The notes: generated from the letters alone by a model not told the origin. A DNA stretch of 64,000 bases from an uncultured Granulosicoccus sp. (GCA_937924505.1 CALDSR010000019.1:16130-80129), one strand, 5' to 3'; counted from the first letter of the stretch, positions 18,838 through 28,429 are shown. Program-made: numbers and translations.

Positions 18838-20031
18838 ATGCCTTATAAACCTGCCGCATCCGTGCTTGAGAACGTCCGCGTTTTGGACCTGACTCGCGTT
18901 CGTTCAGGCCCGACAGCAGTACGACAGCTGGCCGATTGGGGCGCTGATGTTATCAGGATAGAACAACCCGAAGCGCTAGAGCCTGATGGTGCGCTTGGTG
19001 CAGCCCGTCACACAGCAGATTTTCAAAACCTGCAGCGTAACAAACGCAGCATTACCTTGAACTTGAAAACAGATGAAGGCATCTCTTTGTTTCGCAAGTT
19101 GTCCGATACGGCGGACGTGGTGGTAGAAAATTTTCGCCCCGATGTCAAAGAGCGGCTTGGCATCGACTACGACACCTTGTCCAAAACAAACGAGCGCCTG
19201 ATCTACGCCAGTATCTCTGGTTTTGGCCAAACGGGCCCCTATGCAAAACGACCTGGTTTTGATCAGGTTGCACAAGGAATGGGTGGCCTTATGTCGATAA
19301 CGGGAGTCCCTGGGGAGGGTCCCATGCGCGTTGGCATCCCAATAGCCGATCTTTGCGCAGGGCACTTCTGTGCTCAGGGTGTCTTGCTCGCTCTGTATGA
19401 GCGAGAACAATCGGGCAAAGGTCAGTGGCTTCACACGTCTTTGTTGCAGGCGATGATTGCGATGCTTGATTTTCAGGCGGCACGGTGGACAGTGGAGGGC
19501 CAGGTTCCGGTGCAAGCAGGCAACAATCATCCGACCAGCATACCGACCGGCGTTTTCGAGACCACCGATGGCCATATCAATATAGCGGTAGCCGGTGAGT
19601 CTACCTGGGCTCGATTCTGCAAGTCGCTGCACAAACTGGAATGGCAAGACCATCCGGAGTTCAAAAGCGCGAAGCTGCGTTCGGAAAATCGGGATCAATT
19701 AAACCAGCTGATCAATGACGTCACCAAAACCCGTAGTAGTGAAGACTGGATAGAGCTCTTTGGTGAGGCGGGTGTTCCCAGTGGACCGATCTATTCCATC
19801 GACAAAACCTTTGAAGACCCACAAGTCAGGCATCTCGGGATGTGTGCGACCGTGGATTCGCCAGTCATGGGTGAGATTTCATTGATCACTCAGCCCGTGG
19901 TTCTCGGAAGAACCCCGAGCAGTGTCAAGGTCGCGCCTCCGGAACGCGGCAACAATACCGAAGAAATCCTGAGTGAACTCGGGGTTAAAAACGAAGAGTT
20001 CAAAAGAATGCGTGAAGCCCACATAATCTAG
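18838..20031 (+). CDS. CaiB/BaiF family (class III) CoA-transferase
   Basis: A 397-residue class III CoA-transferase that moves CoA between carboxylic acids. The N-terminal VRVLDLTRVRSGPTAVRQLADWGADVIRIE (split here over residues 13-42) is typical. The catalytic aspartate is D142 in KRPGFDQVAQG. A ribosome site (AGGATGGA) precedes the ATG. It is followed in the same direction by an SDR gene 49 bp on, and faces aconitase X across a 243-bp gap. It probably activates or recycles an organic acid for the nearby enzymes. Confidence 0.9.
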   Translation: MPYKPAASVLENVRVLDLTRVRSGPTAVRQLADWGADVIRIEQPEALEPDGALGAARHTADFQNLQRNKRSITLNLKTDEGISLFRKLSDTADVVVENFRPDVKERLGIDYDTLSKTNERLIYASISGFGQTGPYAKRPGFDQVAQGMGGLMSITGVPGEGPMRVGIPIADLCAGHFCAQGVLLALYEREQSGKGQWLHTSLLQAMIAMLDFQAARWTVEGQVPVQAGNNHPTSIPTGVFETTDGHINIAVAGESTWARFCKSLHKLEWQDHPEFKSAKLRSENRDQLNQLINDVTKTRSSEDWIELFGEAGVPSGPIYSIDKTFEDPQVRHLGMCATVDSPVMGEISLITQPVVLGRTPSSVKVAPPERGNNTEEILSELGVKNEEFKRMREAHII

Positions 20032-20080
20032 CGTTGCGTGAAGTCAGATCGTTGCGACGGTTATTCATCCACATTCGAGT

Positions 20081-20833
20081 ATGGCCATGGACTCACACGT
20101 AAACAATCGCACTGCGCTGATCACCGGGTCAGGGCGAAACATCGGTCGCGCCATTGCGCTTGAGCTGGCGACCGGGGGTTGCAATATCATACTGAATGGC
20201 TCTTCAGACCGAGCGGCCTGTGAATCTGTCGCTCGTGACGTTGAATCAACGGGTGCCAGCGTCCTTATCGCGATGGGTGATGTGGGAGTTCGTGACGAAG
20301 CGCTGGCTATTGCAGAACTCGGCATTCGACACTTCAAGCGTATTGATGTGCTGGTGAACAATGTCGCCATTCGCCCCTCGTTTGATCTTGTCAATGACGA
20401 CGAAGCCGACTTTCATCGCATCATGAATGTCAACTTCCATTCCGCGCTTTGGCTATCACGCGCCTGCCTACCTGGCATGATTGACAACGGCTGGGGTCGC
20501 ATAATCAACTTTACTGGTATGAATGCCCAACAAGGCTACCCCGGGAAAACGGCAGTCACCATATCCAAACATGCCTCCTGGGGACTGACGAAATCCATTG
20601 CGAAGGAATACGGTATCAATGGTGTTACTGCCAACATCATTTCCCCAGGAACCATTCTGGATGATGGGGATCCTGGTACGACGAAAAAGCTTGAGACCTT
20701 AAAGCAGCAAAATCCCACCGGCCGACTCGGCGAGCCGATGGACATCGCAAGGATGGTCAAATACCTGAGCAGCGACCAAGCTGGTTTTGTTAACGGCCAA
20801 CTGATGCAGGTAAATGGTGGCGTGTTCGTCTAG
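20081..20833 (+). CDS. SDR-fold protein lacking the canonical Ser and Tyr catalytic residues
   Basis: A 250-residue classical-length SDR with a good cofactor loop, TGSGRNIG (about 16-23), and NNVAIRP. In the active-site segment INFTGMNAQQGYPGKTAVTI, the residue where Ser is expected is Gly146 and the residue where Tyr is expected is Val159. Only Lys163 (ISKHASW) remains. The 13-residue spacing equals that of FabG, so the alignment is gap-free. It may be a non-enzymatic or mechanistically altered member, with Thr145 or Tyr153 possibly substituting. It follows a CaiB-type gene. The ATG at 20087 is an alternative start. Confidence 0.87.
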   Translation: MAMDSHVNNRTALITGSGRNIGRAIALELATGGCNIILNGSSDRAACESVARDVESTGASVLIAMGDVGVRDEALAIAELGIRHFKRIDVLVNNVAIRPSFDLVNDDEADFHRIMNVNFHSALWLSRACLPGMIDNGWGRIINFTGMNAQQGYPGKTAVTISKHASWGLTKSIAKEYGINGVTANIISPGTILDDGDPGTTKKLETLKQQNPTGRLGEPMDIARMVKYLSSDQAGFVNGQLMQVNGGVFV

Positions 20834-20883
20834 CGGTTGTTTGACGTGCATCGGTAATGTTCGGACCGACAAATTGCCAGACT

Positions 20884-21693
20884 CTATTTGCCCTGGAACT
20901 GTGGCTTACGTTTTTCCATAAATGCCTGCCGGCCTTCCACGTAGTCATCTGATGCAAAACACGCTGCAACCATTTCATCACAGCGGGTGAGATCACGCTT
21001 GGATGGATCGGCTTGCATCACTTGAGTGGCAATAAACTTCATTGCGCGGATAGTCAGAGGCGCATTGTCAGCAATATTGCTGGCAAGTTCAGTCACCCGT
21101 TCAGCGAGTGCGTCTTCTGCGACAACCTCTTGCACCAAGCCCGCTTGAAGCGCTGCATCTGCATCAATGGCCGTCGCGGTAAACATCAACTTTTTCGCGG
21201 TTGAGACGCCCACGGCATTTACCAGTCGTCGGATGGCATCGAACGGATAACCGAGCGCCAACTTTGCCGCGGGCATCGCAAAGCGCGACTTGGCTGAGGC
21301 GATGCGAAAATCGGTGCAGGCAGCCAGATTCAGCCCACCACCAATGCAATGTCCGTTGATCATCGCGATGGTTGGTTTGGGGTAATTTTCGATGGTCTCG
21401 TAAACCACTTTGAGCCGAGCGTTGTAGTGCTGAGTCGCTTCCTTGGAGCCACGCTCTTTTTCAAATTTGGATATATCGGCACCCGACACAAATGCTTTGC
21501 CGCCTGCGCCAGACAGGATTACAACGCGGACTTGATCATCGTCAGTAAATGCTGTCAAAGCCATCTCAACCGCATCCCACATTTCTAATGAAACGGCGTT
21601 GTAGCGATCGGGGTTGTTGACAACCACATGCCCTGTAGAGCCGTCGACGTGGGCGAGAATTTTGTCTGTTGGCAGAGACAGATGAGTTGTCAT
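20884..21693 (-). CDS. enoyl-CoA hydratase/isomerase (crotonase) family protein, both catalytic Glu replaced
   Basis: A 269-residue crotonase-fold protein. Oxyanion-hole segments are present: GKAFVSGADISKF and INGHCIGGGLNLAACTDFR. The position equivalent to rat hydratase Glu144 is Asn122 (GGGLNLA), and that of Glu164 is Ala142 (MPAAKLALGYP). It is therefore unlikely to be a standard enoyl-CoA hydratase; an isomerase, hydrolase or decarboxylase-type activity is possible. I start at ATG 21693; an upstream in-frame extension to 21795 would run into the divergent promoter region. It is transcribed away from the MBL gene. Confidence 0.87.
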   Translation of the reverse strand: MTTHLSLPTDKILAHVDGSTGHVVVNNPDRYNAVSLEMWDAVEMALTAFTDDDQVRVVILSGAGGKAFVSGADISKFEKERGSKEATQHYNARLKVVYETIENYPKPTIAMINGHCIGGGLNLAACTDFRIASAKSRFAMPAAKLALGYPFDAIRRLVNAVGVSTAKKLMFTATAIDADAALQAGLVQEVVAEDALAERVTELASNIADNAPLTIRAMKFIATQVMQADPSKRDLTRCDEMVAACFASDDYVEGRQAFMEKRKPQFQGK

Positions 21694-21711
21694 AAGGCTT
21701 TTCTTGCCGGA

Positions 21712-21732
21712 TTGATTCAAGAGATGAATCAA
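21712..21732. promoter_or_regulatory. inverted repeat in divergent crotonase/MBL promoter region
   Basis: TTGATTC-N7-GAATCAA, 7-bp perfect arms, lies 18 bp upstream of the crotonase start and 83 bp upstream of the MBL start. The location suits a regulator site. No regulator gene is adjacent, so the binding protein is unknown. Confidence 0.45.
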
Positions 21733-21815
21733 GTATAGTGGTTTCGGAGAGCAAGCTCGACACCTGAATAGACAACCTGACGCACAATTTCGCATGGCAA
21801 CTCGGGATAACGATT

Positions 21816-22697
21816 ATGAAAGTAACGCTGCTGGGAACCGGGTCTCCGGTGCCGATGAAAAATCGGGCGAGCTCGGGCTATCTGGTAGAAATTGGTGACG
21901 AGATTCTTGTCTTTGATCACGGCGCTGGCGCTCACGAGAATTTTCTTCGCACGGGCTATAGCGCAACAGACTTGAACACGATATTTTTTACGCACTTGCA
22001 TTCTGATCACTGTCTGGACTACGCAAGACTGGTCCACAGTCGATGGGATCAGGGAGCGGGGAAAATTCCTGAACTACAGGTTTATGCACCTGCTTATATG
22101 CAACGCATGACTGACCTGTTGTTTGGTGACCAAGGTGCTTTCCATAGTGATCTCGACGGTCGCCTCAATTCGGCAGGTAGCCAACTTGTTTATCAGAACC
22201 GCGGTGGCGTATTACCGCGAAAACGACCAGCCCCCGATGTCACGCCTCTTTATGATGGGCTGATTGTTGAAACCGACAACTGGAAGATAACGGTGAGAGA
22301 GGTTTTCCATCAACCCGGGCATATCGAACCTTATGGGTTTCGTCTGGAAACAGACGAAGGGGTACTGGTGTATTCAGGTGATACCGGGCCCTGTGATGGA
22401 ATCTCGGATTTGGCAAAAGACGCTGATATGATGATTCACATGTGTTACTTCATTTCAGGCACGTTTACCAAAGGCAACAGATTAGCCTCGTCAGGGCATC
22501 TGGAGTGTGCACAGCTGGCGGCTGATCAAAATGTAAAGACGCTGGTAACCACTCACTTCACACCGCAAATGGATGCACCAGGCGTCAAGGAAAAATGCCT
22601 TGGGGAAATGCGGGAGATTTACAAAGGTCGCATAGTGTGGGGTGAAGATCTCATGGAGCTCTCATTGCACCCGGATGACATCCCGCACATGGGGTAA
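21816..22697 (+). CDS. MBL-fold metallo-hydrolase (RNase Z / lactonase-like subgroup)
   Basis: A 293-residue metallo-beta-lactamase-fold protein. The metal motif is THLHSDH (H60, H62, D64, H65), with further ligands expected at H in REVFHQPGHIEPYG, in YSGDTGPC and in TTHFTPQM. The order is like that of RNase Z-type proteins (LLGTGSPVPMKNRASSGYLV at the N-terminus), but the gene sits in a catabolic setting next to a dehydrogenase, so hydrolysis of a small ester, lactone or CoA thioester is more likely than tRNA processing. It is first of a two-gene unit. Confidence 0.85.
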   Translation: MKVTLLGTGSPVPMKNRASSGYLVEIGDEILVFDHGAGAHENFLRTGYSATDLNTIFFTHLHSDHCLDYARLVHSRWDQGAGKIPELQVYAPAYMQRMTDLLFGDQGAFHSDLDGRLNSAGSQLVYQNRGGVLPRKRPAPDVTPLYDGLIVETDNWKITVREVFHQPGHIEPYGFRLETDEGVLVYSGDTGPCDGISDLAKDADMMIHMCYFISGTFTKGNRLASSGHLECAQLAADQNVKTLVTTHFTPQMDAPGVKEKCLGEMREIYKGRIVWGEDLMELSLHPDDIPHMG

Positions 22698-22738
22698 GGT
22701 TTTATGGGCTTGGTTTGTGTCTATAGGAGGTTGTTGCA

Positions 22739-23548
22739 GTGATTAAACTGGCCTTATTCGGGCTTGGAGAAGCGGGTGGTCTGATTGGATCGGATCTAGC
22801 CAGTTCGGGAAGAGCGAGCGGAGTGGAAATAGGTTTGTTCGGGTTCGATCCGGCGGATGTAAAAACACCTGACGGCATAATACGAACAGCTACTGCTGAG
22901 GAAGCCGTTTCAAAAGCCGACTATGTATTGTCTTTCACCGGTTCTGTTGATGCCAGGACTGCATTGAATCAGGCTATCGACGCCATACCCGAATCTGCCA
23001 TTTATGCTGACTTTGCCAGTGCAAGCGCTGGACTAAAGAGAGATCTTGCCAAGAGCGCGAACAGTGCTGGCTTCAAATTCTGTGATGTAGCGCTGATGGC
23101 GATGGTGCCAGGCAACGGTATTAAAACACCGGCGATGCTGGCAGGTAACGGCGCCATAGCGTTGAAGGATCTTTTAGTCAATTTCGGTATGCCAATAGAT
23201 ATTGTCAGCGAAAATGCTGGAGATGCTGCAGAGCGTAAATTGTTGCGCAGTGTCGTTATTAAAGGGCTTGCCGGTTTGTTGATCGAAGCATTGGAAGGTG
23301 CGCATCAGGCAGGTTGTCAGGAATGGCTGTGGAAAAACCTGGTAGATGAGTTTACGGCGATGGATCAACGTATGTTGCAAAGACTTGTTCAAGGTACTGG
23401 CGTTCACGCACACCGGAGGTTCTTTGAAATGGAGGCTTCAGCGCAACAACTCACAGAACTCGGTCTCGAACCATTGATGACAACTGCGACAGTTCTGAGT
23501 CTTGAAAAAGTAATGCGCGCAGGCGTGCCCGACGTACCCAGTGTTTAG
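22739..23548 (+). CDS. NAD(P)-dependent oxidoreductase, 6-phosphogluconate dehydrogenase-like with DUF1932 C-terminus
   Basis: A 269-residue protein with a Rossmann N-terminus (ALFGLGEAGGLIGSDL) and a helical DUF1932-like C-terminal domain containing LLRSVVIKGLAGLLIEALEGA. The start is GTG 22739, supported by an AGGAGG site at 22724-22729. It belongs to the beta-hydroxyacid dehydrogenase superfamily. It follows the MBL gene by 41 bp and ends 2 bp before the convergent ThDP-enzyme gene. The substrate is probably a small hydroxy acid. Confidence 0.85.
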   Translation: MIKLALFGLGEAGGLIGSDLASSGRASGVEIGLFGFDPADVKTPDGIIRTATAEEAVSKADYVLSFTGSVDARTALNQAIDAIPESAIYADFASASAGLKRDLAKSANSAGFKFCDVALMAMVPGNGIKTPAMLAGNGAIALKDLLVNFGMPIDIVSENAGDAAERKLLRSVVIKGLAGLLIEALEGAHQAGCQEWLWKNLVDEFTAMDQRMLQRLVQGTGVHAHRRFFEMEASAQQLTELGLEPLMTTATVLSLEKVMRAGVPDVPSV

Positions 23549-23550
23549 GA

Positions 23551-25215
23551 TTACGGGTTTGTATGCGCGGCCTTGTGCGCTTTGAGGATTTGTGGCGAGG
23601 TAATCTGGTCGGAGATATGAATGTCCCAAACGGTGGGTGATTGCAACGTTAAGAATTCATCCATGTGTTTCGCCAGATTTTCAAGATCTGTGATTGTCGC
23701 CCCAACCAGGTCAAAGCCACGACTGATACCGGAAAAATCAGGACGGCCAAAAACAGAACCTGCATCAGTAACGCCATCTGCGCGTAATTTATGTACCTCC
23801 GACCCGTAAGCGCCATCGTTCAAGACAACCGTCAGTATTTTTAATCCGTGTCGCTTGATGGTTTCAAGTTCCTGAATATTCATCAGGACGGAGCCGTCAC
23901 CATCGAGCAACACAATGGGCCTGTCTGGATGTGCGGCAGCGATGCCCATCGCAAATGATGTTCCGTTGCCTATCGCGCCAAAGTCTCGAATAACGGTGTA
24001 GTGACTCTGCGGGTGTCTATTCATCTGCGCGGTGTAGTAAGCGCAGTGTCCAGAGGTATTCACGATATGGCAGTTCGGTGGAATGATTTCACTGAGCTTG
24101 TTCACCACCGCCATCGGATGTAAGGCACCATCCGATGTTGTACATGTGGAGGGTTCGGGTAGTCTTAGTGCTGCATCCGACCTTGTTCGTATTTCCTCAG
24201 TGCGCCAACCCGTGCGCCTCGTCGCACCTTCTTTAAGTGTCTTGTAGAGAGCGTGTGCACCCAGGTACGCATCGGATGTAATCATCAAGTCGGCAGCTTT
24301 TCGACCTTGGACAAGCTCTCGAGGATCAATGTCGATGTGGATCACCTTTGCATGGGGTGTAAGGCTACCACCATCAAACGTATGAGCTGCCAGGCGTGAG
24401 CCAATGCCAATGACCAGATCAGCTTCTGCAAATATTTCTTTCGCAGCTTCGGTTGCGTATCCGCCTGCAACACCCAGGCAATACGCCTGATCATGAAACA
24501 GTCCTTTGGCCGGAAGTGTCGTGGCCAGGCAGGCGCCAATTTGTTCGGCCAGCGCAATACAGGCTGATTTTGCTGCATCGGTTGCAGCGCCCAGTCCGGC
24601 CAGCACAACGGGGCGTTCCGACCTGGTTATCCACGATGCTGCTTGTTCAATAGCCTGTGGATCGGGGCCAAGTGGTGGGGGTGCGATGAACAATTCTTCC
24701 GACGTTGGACTTTCTGGTTCGCGACGACAAACGTGTTGTTGTAAATCAAACGGTACACCAAGGACAATTGGTTTTTGCATCTTCCTGGCGTCAGCAAACG
24801 CATGATGAATATCGCTGATGATTGACGTTGGATCGTGCAGCGCTTGATAGTCAGCTCCGCACGCTTCTACAAATGGTCGTTGATCAATACCTTGGTTGTA
24901 CCAGGACTTATTCAAAGGAGCTTCACCAGCGAACACCACCAATGGAATACGGGCTCTTACCGCGATTGGCAGGATCGTCATGATCTGGGTCACACCCGGT
25001 CCGCATGTGACACTCGCAACGCCAACCTTGCCAGCGGCACGTGCATAAGCGGTCGCACCGGCCACAGCAGCATGCTCATGACGTGTATAGATGAAACGTA
25101 CGCCAGTTTCAGCGAGCGCGCCTGCCCAATGCATGTTCGCATCGCCCAATAAAGCAAAACAGGTTTCAACGCGTTCACGATAAAAAGCGTCGGCAAGGGC
25201 TTCATAAATTCTCAT
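23551..25215 (-). CDS. thiamine diphosphate-dependent enzyme (acetolactate synthase-like superfamily)
   Basis: A 554-residue three-domain ThDP enzyme. The N-terminal PYR domain has the activating Glu47 in YTRHEHAAVAGATAYA. The middle domain shows PVVLAGLGAATDAAK. The C-terminal PP domain holds the ThDP motif from LLDGDGSVLMN to VVLNDGAYG. It is the last gene of the tctCBA-abrB operon and overlaps abrB by 4 bp. The family covers synthases and 2-keto acid decarboxylases. The coupling to a tricarboxylate-type importer suggests use of an imported or derived keto acid. Confidence 0.88.
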   Translation of the reverse strand: MRIYEALADAFYRERVETCFALLGDANMHWAGALAETGVRFIYTRHEHAAVAGATAYARAAGKVGVASVTCGPGVTQIMTILPIAVRARIPLVVFAGEAPLNKSWYNQGIDQRPFVEACGADYQALHDPTSIISDIHHAFADARKMQKPIVLGVPFDLQQHVCRREPESPTSEELFIAPPPLGPDPQAIEQAASWITRSERPVVLAGLGAATDAAKSACIALAEQIGACLATTLPAKGLFHDQAYCLGVAGGYATEAAKEIFAEADLVIGIGSRLAAHTFDGGSLTPHAKVIHIDIDPRELVQGRKAADLMITSDAYLGAHALYKTLKEGATRRTGWRTEEIRTRSDAALRLPEPSTCTTSDGALHPMAVVNKLSEIIPPNCHIVNTSGHCAYYTAQMNRHPQSHYTVIRDFGAIGNGTSFAMGIAAAHPDRPIVLLDGDGSVLMNIQELETIKRHGLKILTVVLNDGAYGSEVHKLRADGVTDAGSVFGRPDFSGISRGFDLVGATITDLENLAKHMDEFLTLQSPTVWDIHISDQITSPQILKAHKAAHTNP

Positions 25216-26276
25216 GTTTTTGGTACCAACTTAAACACGCGACGGGACAGAAATTTCCCAAACCCTATCGTCATGAGAATTCGAACAAGATGGTGTATGG
25301 CGACTACCACCGGACTAAAATTGAGTGATAGTGCAATCAGGCTCATTTCGGCCAGGCCACCTGCGGCAAAGCTGATAAACATGGCACCAAAATCAGCGGG
25401 TACGAACTGAACCAGGACTGATGCGAAGGAGGCGGCAAGAAAAAGCATGTACACGCCTGCTAGTAAACCCATTCCCAAGCCGCGTACCAGAAGTCGTCGC
25501 GACATGCCGGAGAATTGAGCACCCAGCGCTGTACCAACCATATACTGAGCCGCATTGCCAAGCCATGGCGGAATATCGATCTCGACAATACCGCCGACCG
25601 ACAGTGTCAATGCCAACAACAAGGGCCCTAGCATATGGGACACCGGTAATCTGGCTAGCCGACCGACGAACAGGCCCACCAGTGCAATCGCGATGATCAG
25701 TGCGACGTCGACAACGTCATAGTCGACGGTGGCCATTGATTGTCCGGCCAATGACCCCACCGCATTCCCCTGAACAAAAAGAAAAAGAAGGGGCACTGAA
25801 GACACGACCAATATGATTCGTATGAAATGCTGTGCCGTGACAATTCTAAGATCAGCGCCAGCTTCTTCAGCTAACGCAGCGGAATCGATAATGCCTCCAG
25901 GCAGAGAGGCAAAATACGCATCAAGTTTGTCGTAGCGACCAATCCCTCGCATGATGGCATAGCTACCACCGTGGGCTAACAAGATAAAGGGAATCAGGGC
26001 AAGGCCTGAAATCCAGAACTGTGGCAACAAGGTCAGGAGCTCAGGCGAAAATCGCGAACCGATCATTGCCCCGATGATGGACATGAAAACCAACCGTACC
26101 CAACGCGACAGTTTGGGCAGTCGCTTGTCGCGACGCTCGTACCAGAGCACAAAGCAGGCCGCACCGAAAATGCCACCAAGCATGAATGGCATTGGCACAC
26201 CGATCAGGTAAGCACCGATTCCCCCGAGTAAACCGAAGAAGAAGATTGGCAGGAAGCGAATATCTACCCTGGCCAC
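25212..26276 (-). CDS. AbrB-family membrane protein (putative ammonia monooxygenase family permease)
   Basis: A 354-residue integral membrane protein with about ten to twelve hydrophobic helices in two AbrB-type repeats, each with a GxxxxxPxxxMLGG/GPLLLAL pattern (VPMPFMLGGIFGA; PVSHMLGPLLLAL). Despite the family nickname, no monooxygenase chemistry is expected; members are probably transporters. It lies 8 bp after tctA and overlaps the ThDP-enzyme gene, so it is an integral member of this transport operon. Confidence 0.85.
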   Translation of the reverse strand: MARVDIRFLPIFFFGLLGGIGAYLIGVPMPFMLGGIFGAACFVLWYERRDKRLPKLSRWVRLVFMSIIGAMIGSRFSPELLTLLPQFWISGLALIPFILLAHGGSYAIMRGIGRYDKLDAYFASLPGGIIDSAALAEEAGADLRIVTAQHFIRIILVVSSVPLLFLFVQGNAVGSLAGQSMATVDYDVVDVALIIAIALVGLFVGRLARLPVSHMLGPLLLALTLSVGGIVEIDIPPWLGNAAQYMVGTALGAQFSGMSRRLLVRGLGMGLLAGVYMLFLAASFASVLVQFVPADFGAMFISFAAGGLAEMSLIALSLNFSPVVVAIHHLVRILMTIGFGKFLSRRVFKLVPKT

Positions 26277-26284
26277 GAAGGTCC

Positions 26285-27919
26285 TTATTGCTTGTCAGCG
26301 TGTCGAGAACGGTAGGTCGACCAGGCACGGAAGATCACGACTGCCGCCCCAATGATCAAAAATATTGGGGCATACGAAAACTTGCCCTGATACTCGAAGC
26401 TTGTGAATATCAGAAAGCCCTTGTCCGAGATAATCATGGATTGACGAAAAGCTTCTTCCATACTTGACGTTAATACAAACGCGATGATGAAAGCTGCAGC
26501 CGAGAAATTAGTGCGCCGCATTGAGTAACCGATTACGCCGAACAGTAATGCAAAGCCAACGTCCCAAATGGACGCACGAGAGGAATAGCTTGCTGCCAGC
26601 GCGGTCATGAAGATAAACGGGTAGAGATACTGCGTGGGTAGTATTGCAATCATTCGTCCGATAAACGGGGCAGCAAAATACCCGATAATGGCGTAACAGG
26701 CTATACCGATCAGGCCAGCAGCGAAGACACCAAAGATAAATTCGCGCGGGCTGATAAGCTGTCCACCCATAAAGAGCGGTGGCTCGCTTGCAAAGATGCT
26801 TGGCCCCGGCTGCAAGCCGTTGACCAGAAACATACCAATCAACACAGCAGCGATGGTTGAACCTGGAATACCCAGCGTCAGCAATGGAATCATGGATGGG
26901 CCTGATACGGCATTGTTGGCTGACTCAGGTGCTGCAATACCTTCGACGATGCCGGTGCCCCATTCCTTTTTGTTTTTAGAGCGTCGCTTCTCTTCACCAT
27001 AGGCAACGAAACACGCGACCGACGAACCGAGCCCAGGCATCATCCCGATCAAAGAGCCGTAGATGGACGAACGAAACATCAGCGGAACGCAGCGCTTGAA
27101 TTCGGGCCAGGTGAAGTAGTGTGCACTTGGGTTGTCGATTTTTTCGATGGCAAGATCGATCATCTTGACCTTTGCCGCTTTTTCCGCCTGAATGATGACT
27201 TCGGAGATGACGAATACACCGATAAGCAGCGGTACCAGCGCCATACCCGATTCCAACTCATCAATGCCCATGGTCATCTTGAATTGCCCGGTGATGATGT
27301 CCTCGCCGATCAGACCGACCACCGCGCCAAACAGCGTGGAAATAATGCCCTTGATAATACTGTCGCTGACGACAGAGCCGATAACAACGAATGCCATCAA
27401 GTAGATGGCAAAGTTCTCGGGCGGGCCAAACTGACGGGTGAACGCGGCAATGGACACAGCACCGAAGATCAACACGATCTCGCCGAAGTAATCGCCATAG
27501 GCTGAGGCAACGGTTGCGGTCTTGAGTGCTTTACCAGCTTGCCCCTTTTGAGTCATGGGGTAGCCATCCTGCATGGTGGCGGCCGACGCTGCGGTACCCG
27601 GCGTATTGAACAGAATCGCGGCGATTGAGCCCCCATAGCGGCCGGATTTACCGATCACGTACAGAAACGCAAGACCCGCAAGCCCACCGATTTCATCGTT
27701 ATAAGCGATGAGTATCGGCAGCATCATCGCGATAGCGGCGGCGGCGGTCAGCCCGGGCAGCGCACCAAAAACAATGCCGACAAATGCGGCGAGCACGACA
27801 AATATAATTGCATAAGGATCGTTGAACAGAATGACAAAGCCACAAGTGATATCGAAAAAAATCGACAGAAAGCCAAGCGATTCAAAAAACGTTTCAACAC
27901 CCGCACATTGATTTTGCAA
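26285..27919 (-). CDS. tctA: tripartite tricarboxylate transporter large permease TctA
   Basis: A 544-residue membrane protein with the TctA family stretches ALPGLTAAAAIAMMLP, FNTPGTAASAATMQDGYPM and LTLGIPGSTIAAVLIG. The likely start is TTG 27919, directly abutting the tctB stop, with GGAG at about 10 nt; no in-frame ATG or GTG is available nearby that would keep the first helix. It forms the ion-driven permease with TctB and receives solute from TctC. Confidence 0.93.
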   Translation of the reverse strand: MQNQCAGVETFFESLGFLSIFFDITCGFVILFNDPYAIIFVVLAAFVGIVFGALPGLTAAAAIAMMLPILIAYNDEIGGLAGLAFLYVIGKSGRYGGSIAAILFNTPGTAASAATMQDGYPMTQKGQAGKALKTATVASAYGDYFGEIVLIFGAVSIAAFTRQFGPPENFAIYLMAFVVIGSVVSDSIIKGIISTLFGAVVGLIGEDIITGQFKMTMGIDELESGMALVPLLIGVFVISEVIIQAEKAAKVKMIDLAIEKIDNPSAHYFTWPEFKRCVPLMFRSSIYGSLIGMMPGLGSSVACFVAYGEEKRRSKNKKEWGTGIVEGIAAPESANNAVSGPSMIPLLTLGIPGSTIAAVLIGMFLVNGLQPGPSIFASEPPLFMGGQLISPREFIFGVFAAGLIGIACYAIIGYFAAPFIGRMIAILPTQYLYPFIFMTALAASYSSRASIWDVGFALLFGVIGYSMRRTNFSAAAFIIAFVLTSSMEEAFRQSMIISDKGFLIFTSFEYQGKFSYAPIFLIIGAAVVIFRAWSTYRSRHADKQ

Positions 27920-28429
27920 TTACTTTGCTCCGGTAATCCAATTCGTGTACGGACGCATGTCTACTAACGCGCCTTTGGGGTCGTTCAACAACATAATGCC
28001 CATAAATACCCACTGAAAGACGATGGCCAGGACGATACCGCTGATGACCATCGCAAACCAGTTGCGAACACCAAACGTGTACAGCATGGCAATCAAGGTG
28101 AAGATCACCGCAACGAAGTAACCAAAGCCCCAAAACAGTGTGACGAACAGAACACCGCAAGCCATGATCATAAAGATTCTTGCAACGTCGCTTTCGAGGA
28201 AGCCGTAGCCATCTTGTAAATCACCGGCTTTACCAAGAAACGCTCTCAGCGCAAGCCAAAGCCCACCGAACACCAGTGATGCGGCCAGTATTAACGGTAA
28301 CGTTCTCGGTCCGACCGATTCGCGTGACGTTTCGATGGTGAAGGCTTGATAGATGAAAAAAATGCCAACCAACAGAACTGCGGCGCTGACACCATATTCC
28401 ACTTTGGTTTTGTATTGGGGGCTACTCAT
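27920..28429 (-). CDS. tctB: tripartite tricarboxylate transporter small subunit TctB
   Basis: About 169 residues with four hydrophobic helices, as usual for TctB. I start at ATG 28429 (MSSPQYKTKVEYG), which has AGAAGGA 6 nt upstream. An in-frame start at 28483 would run into the terminator-like hairpin and is rejected. It ends immediately before tctA. Confidence 0.9.
   Translation of the reverse strand: MSSPQYKTKVEYGVSAAVLLVGIFFIYQAFTIETSRESVGPRTLPLILAASLVFGGLWLALRAFLGKAGDLQDGYGFLESDVARIFMIMACGVLFVTLFWGFGYFVAVIFTLIAMLYTFGVRNWFAMVISGIVLAIVFQWVFMGIMLLNDPKGALVDMRPYTNWITGAK

Noticed and set aside
18976..19698. 240-codon minus-strand frame opposite the CoA-transferase gene
   Set aside because: It is a long antisense shadow of a clear class III CoA-transferase; the peptide has no recognisable motif.
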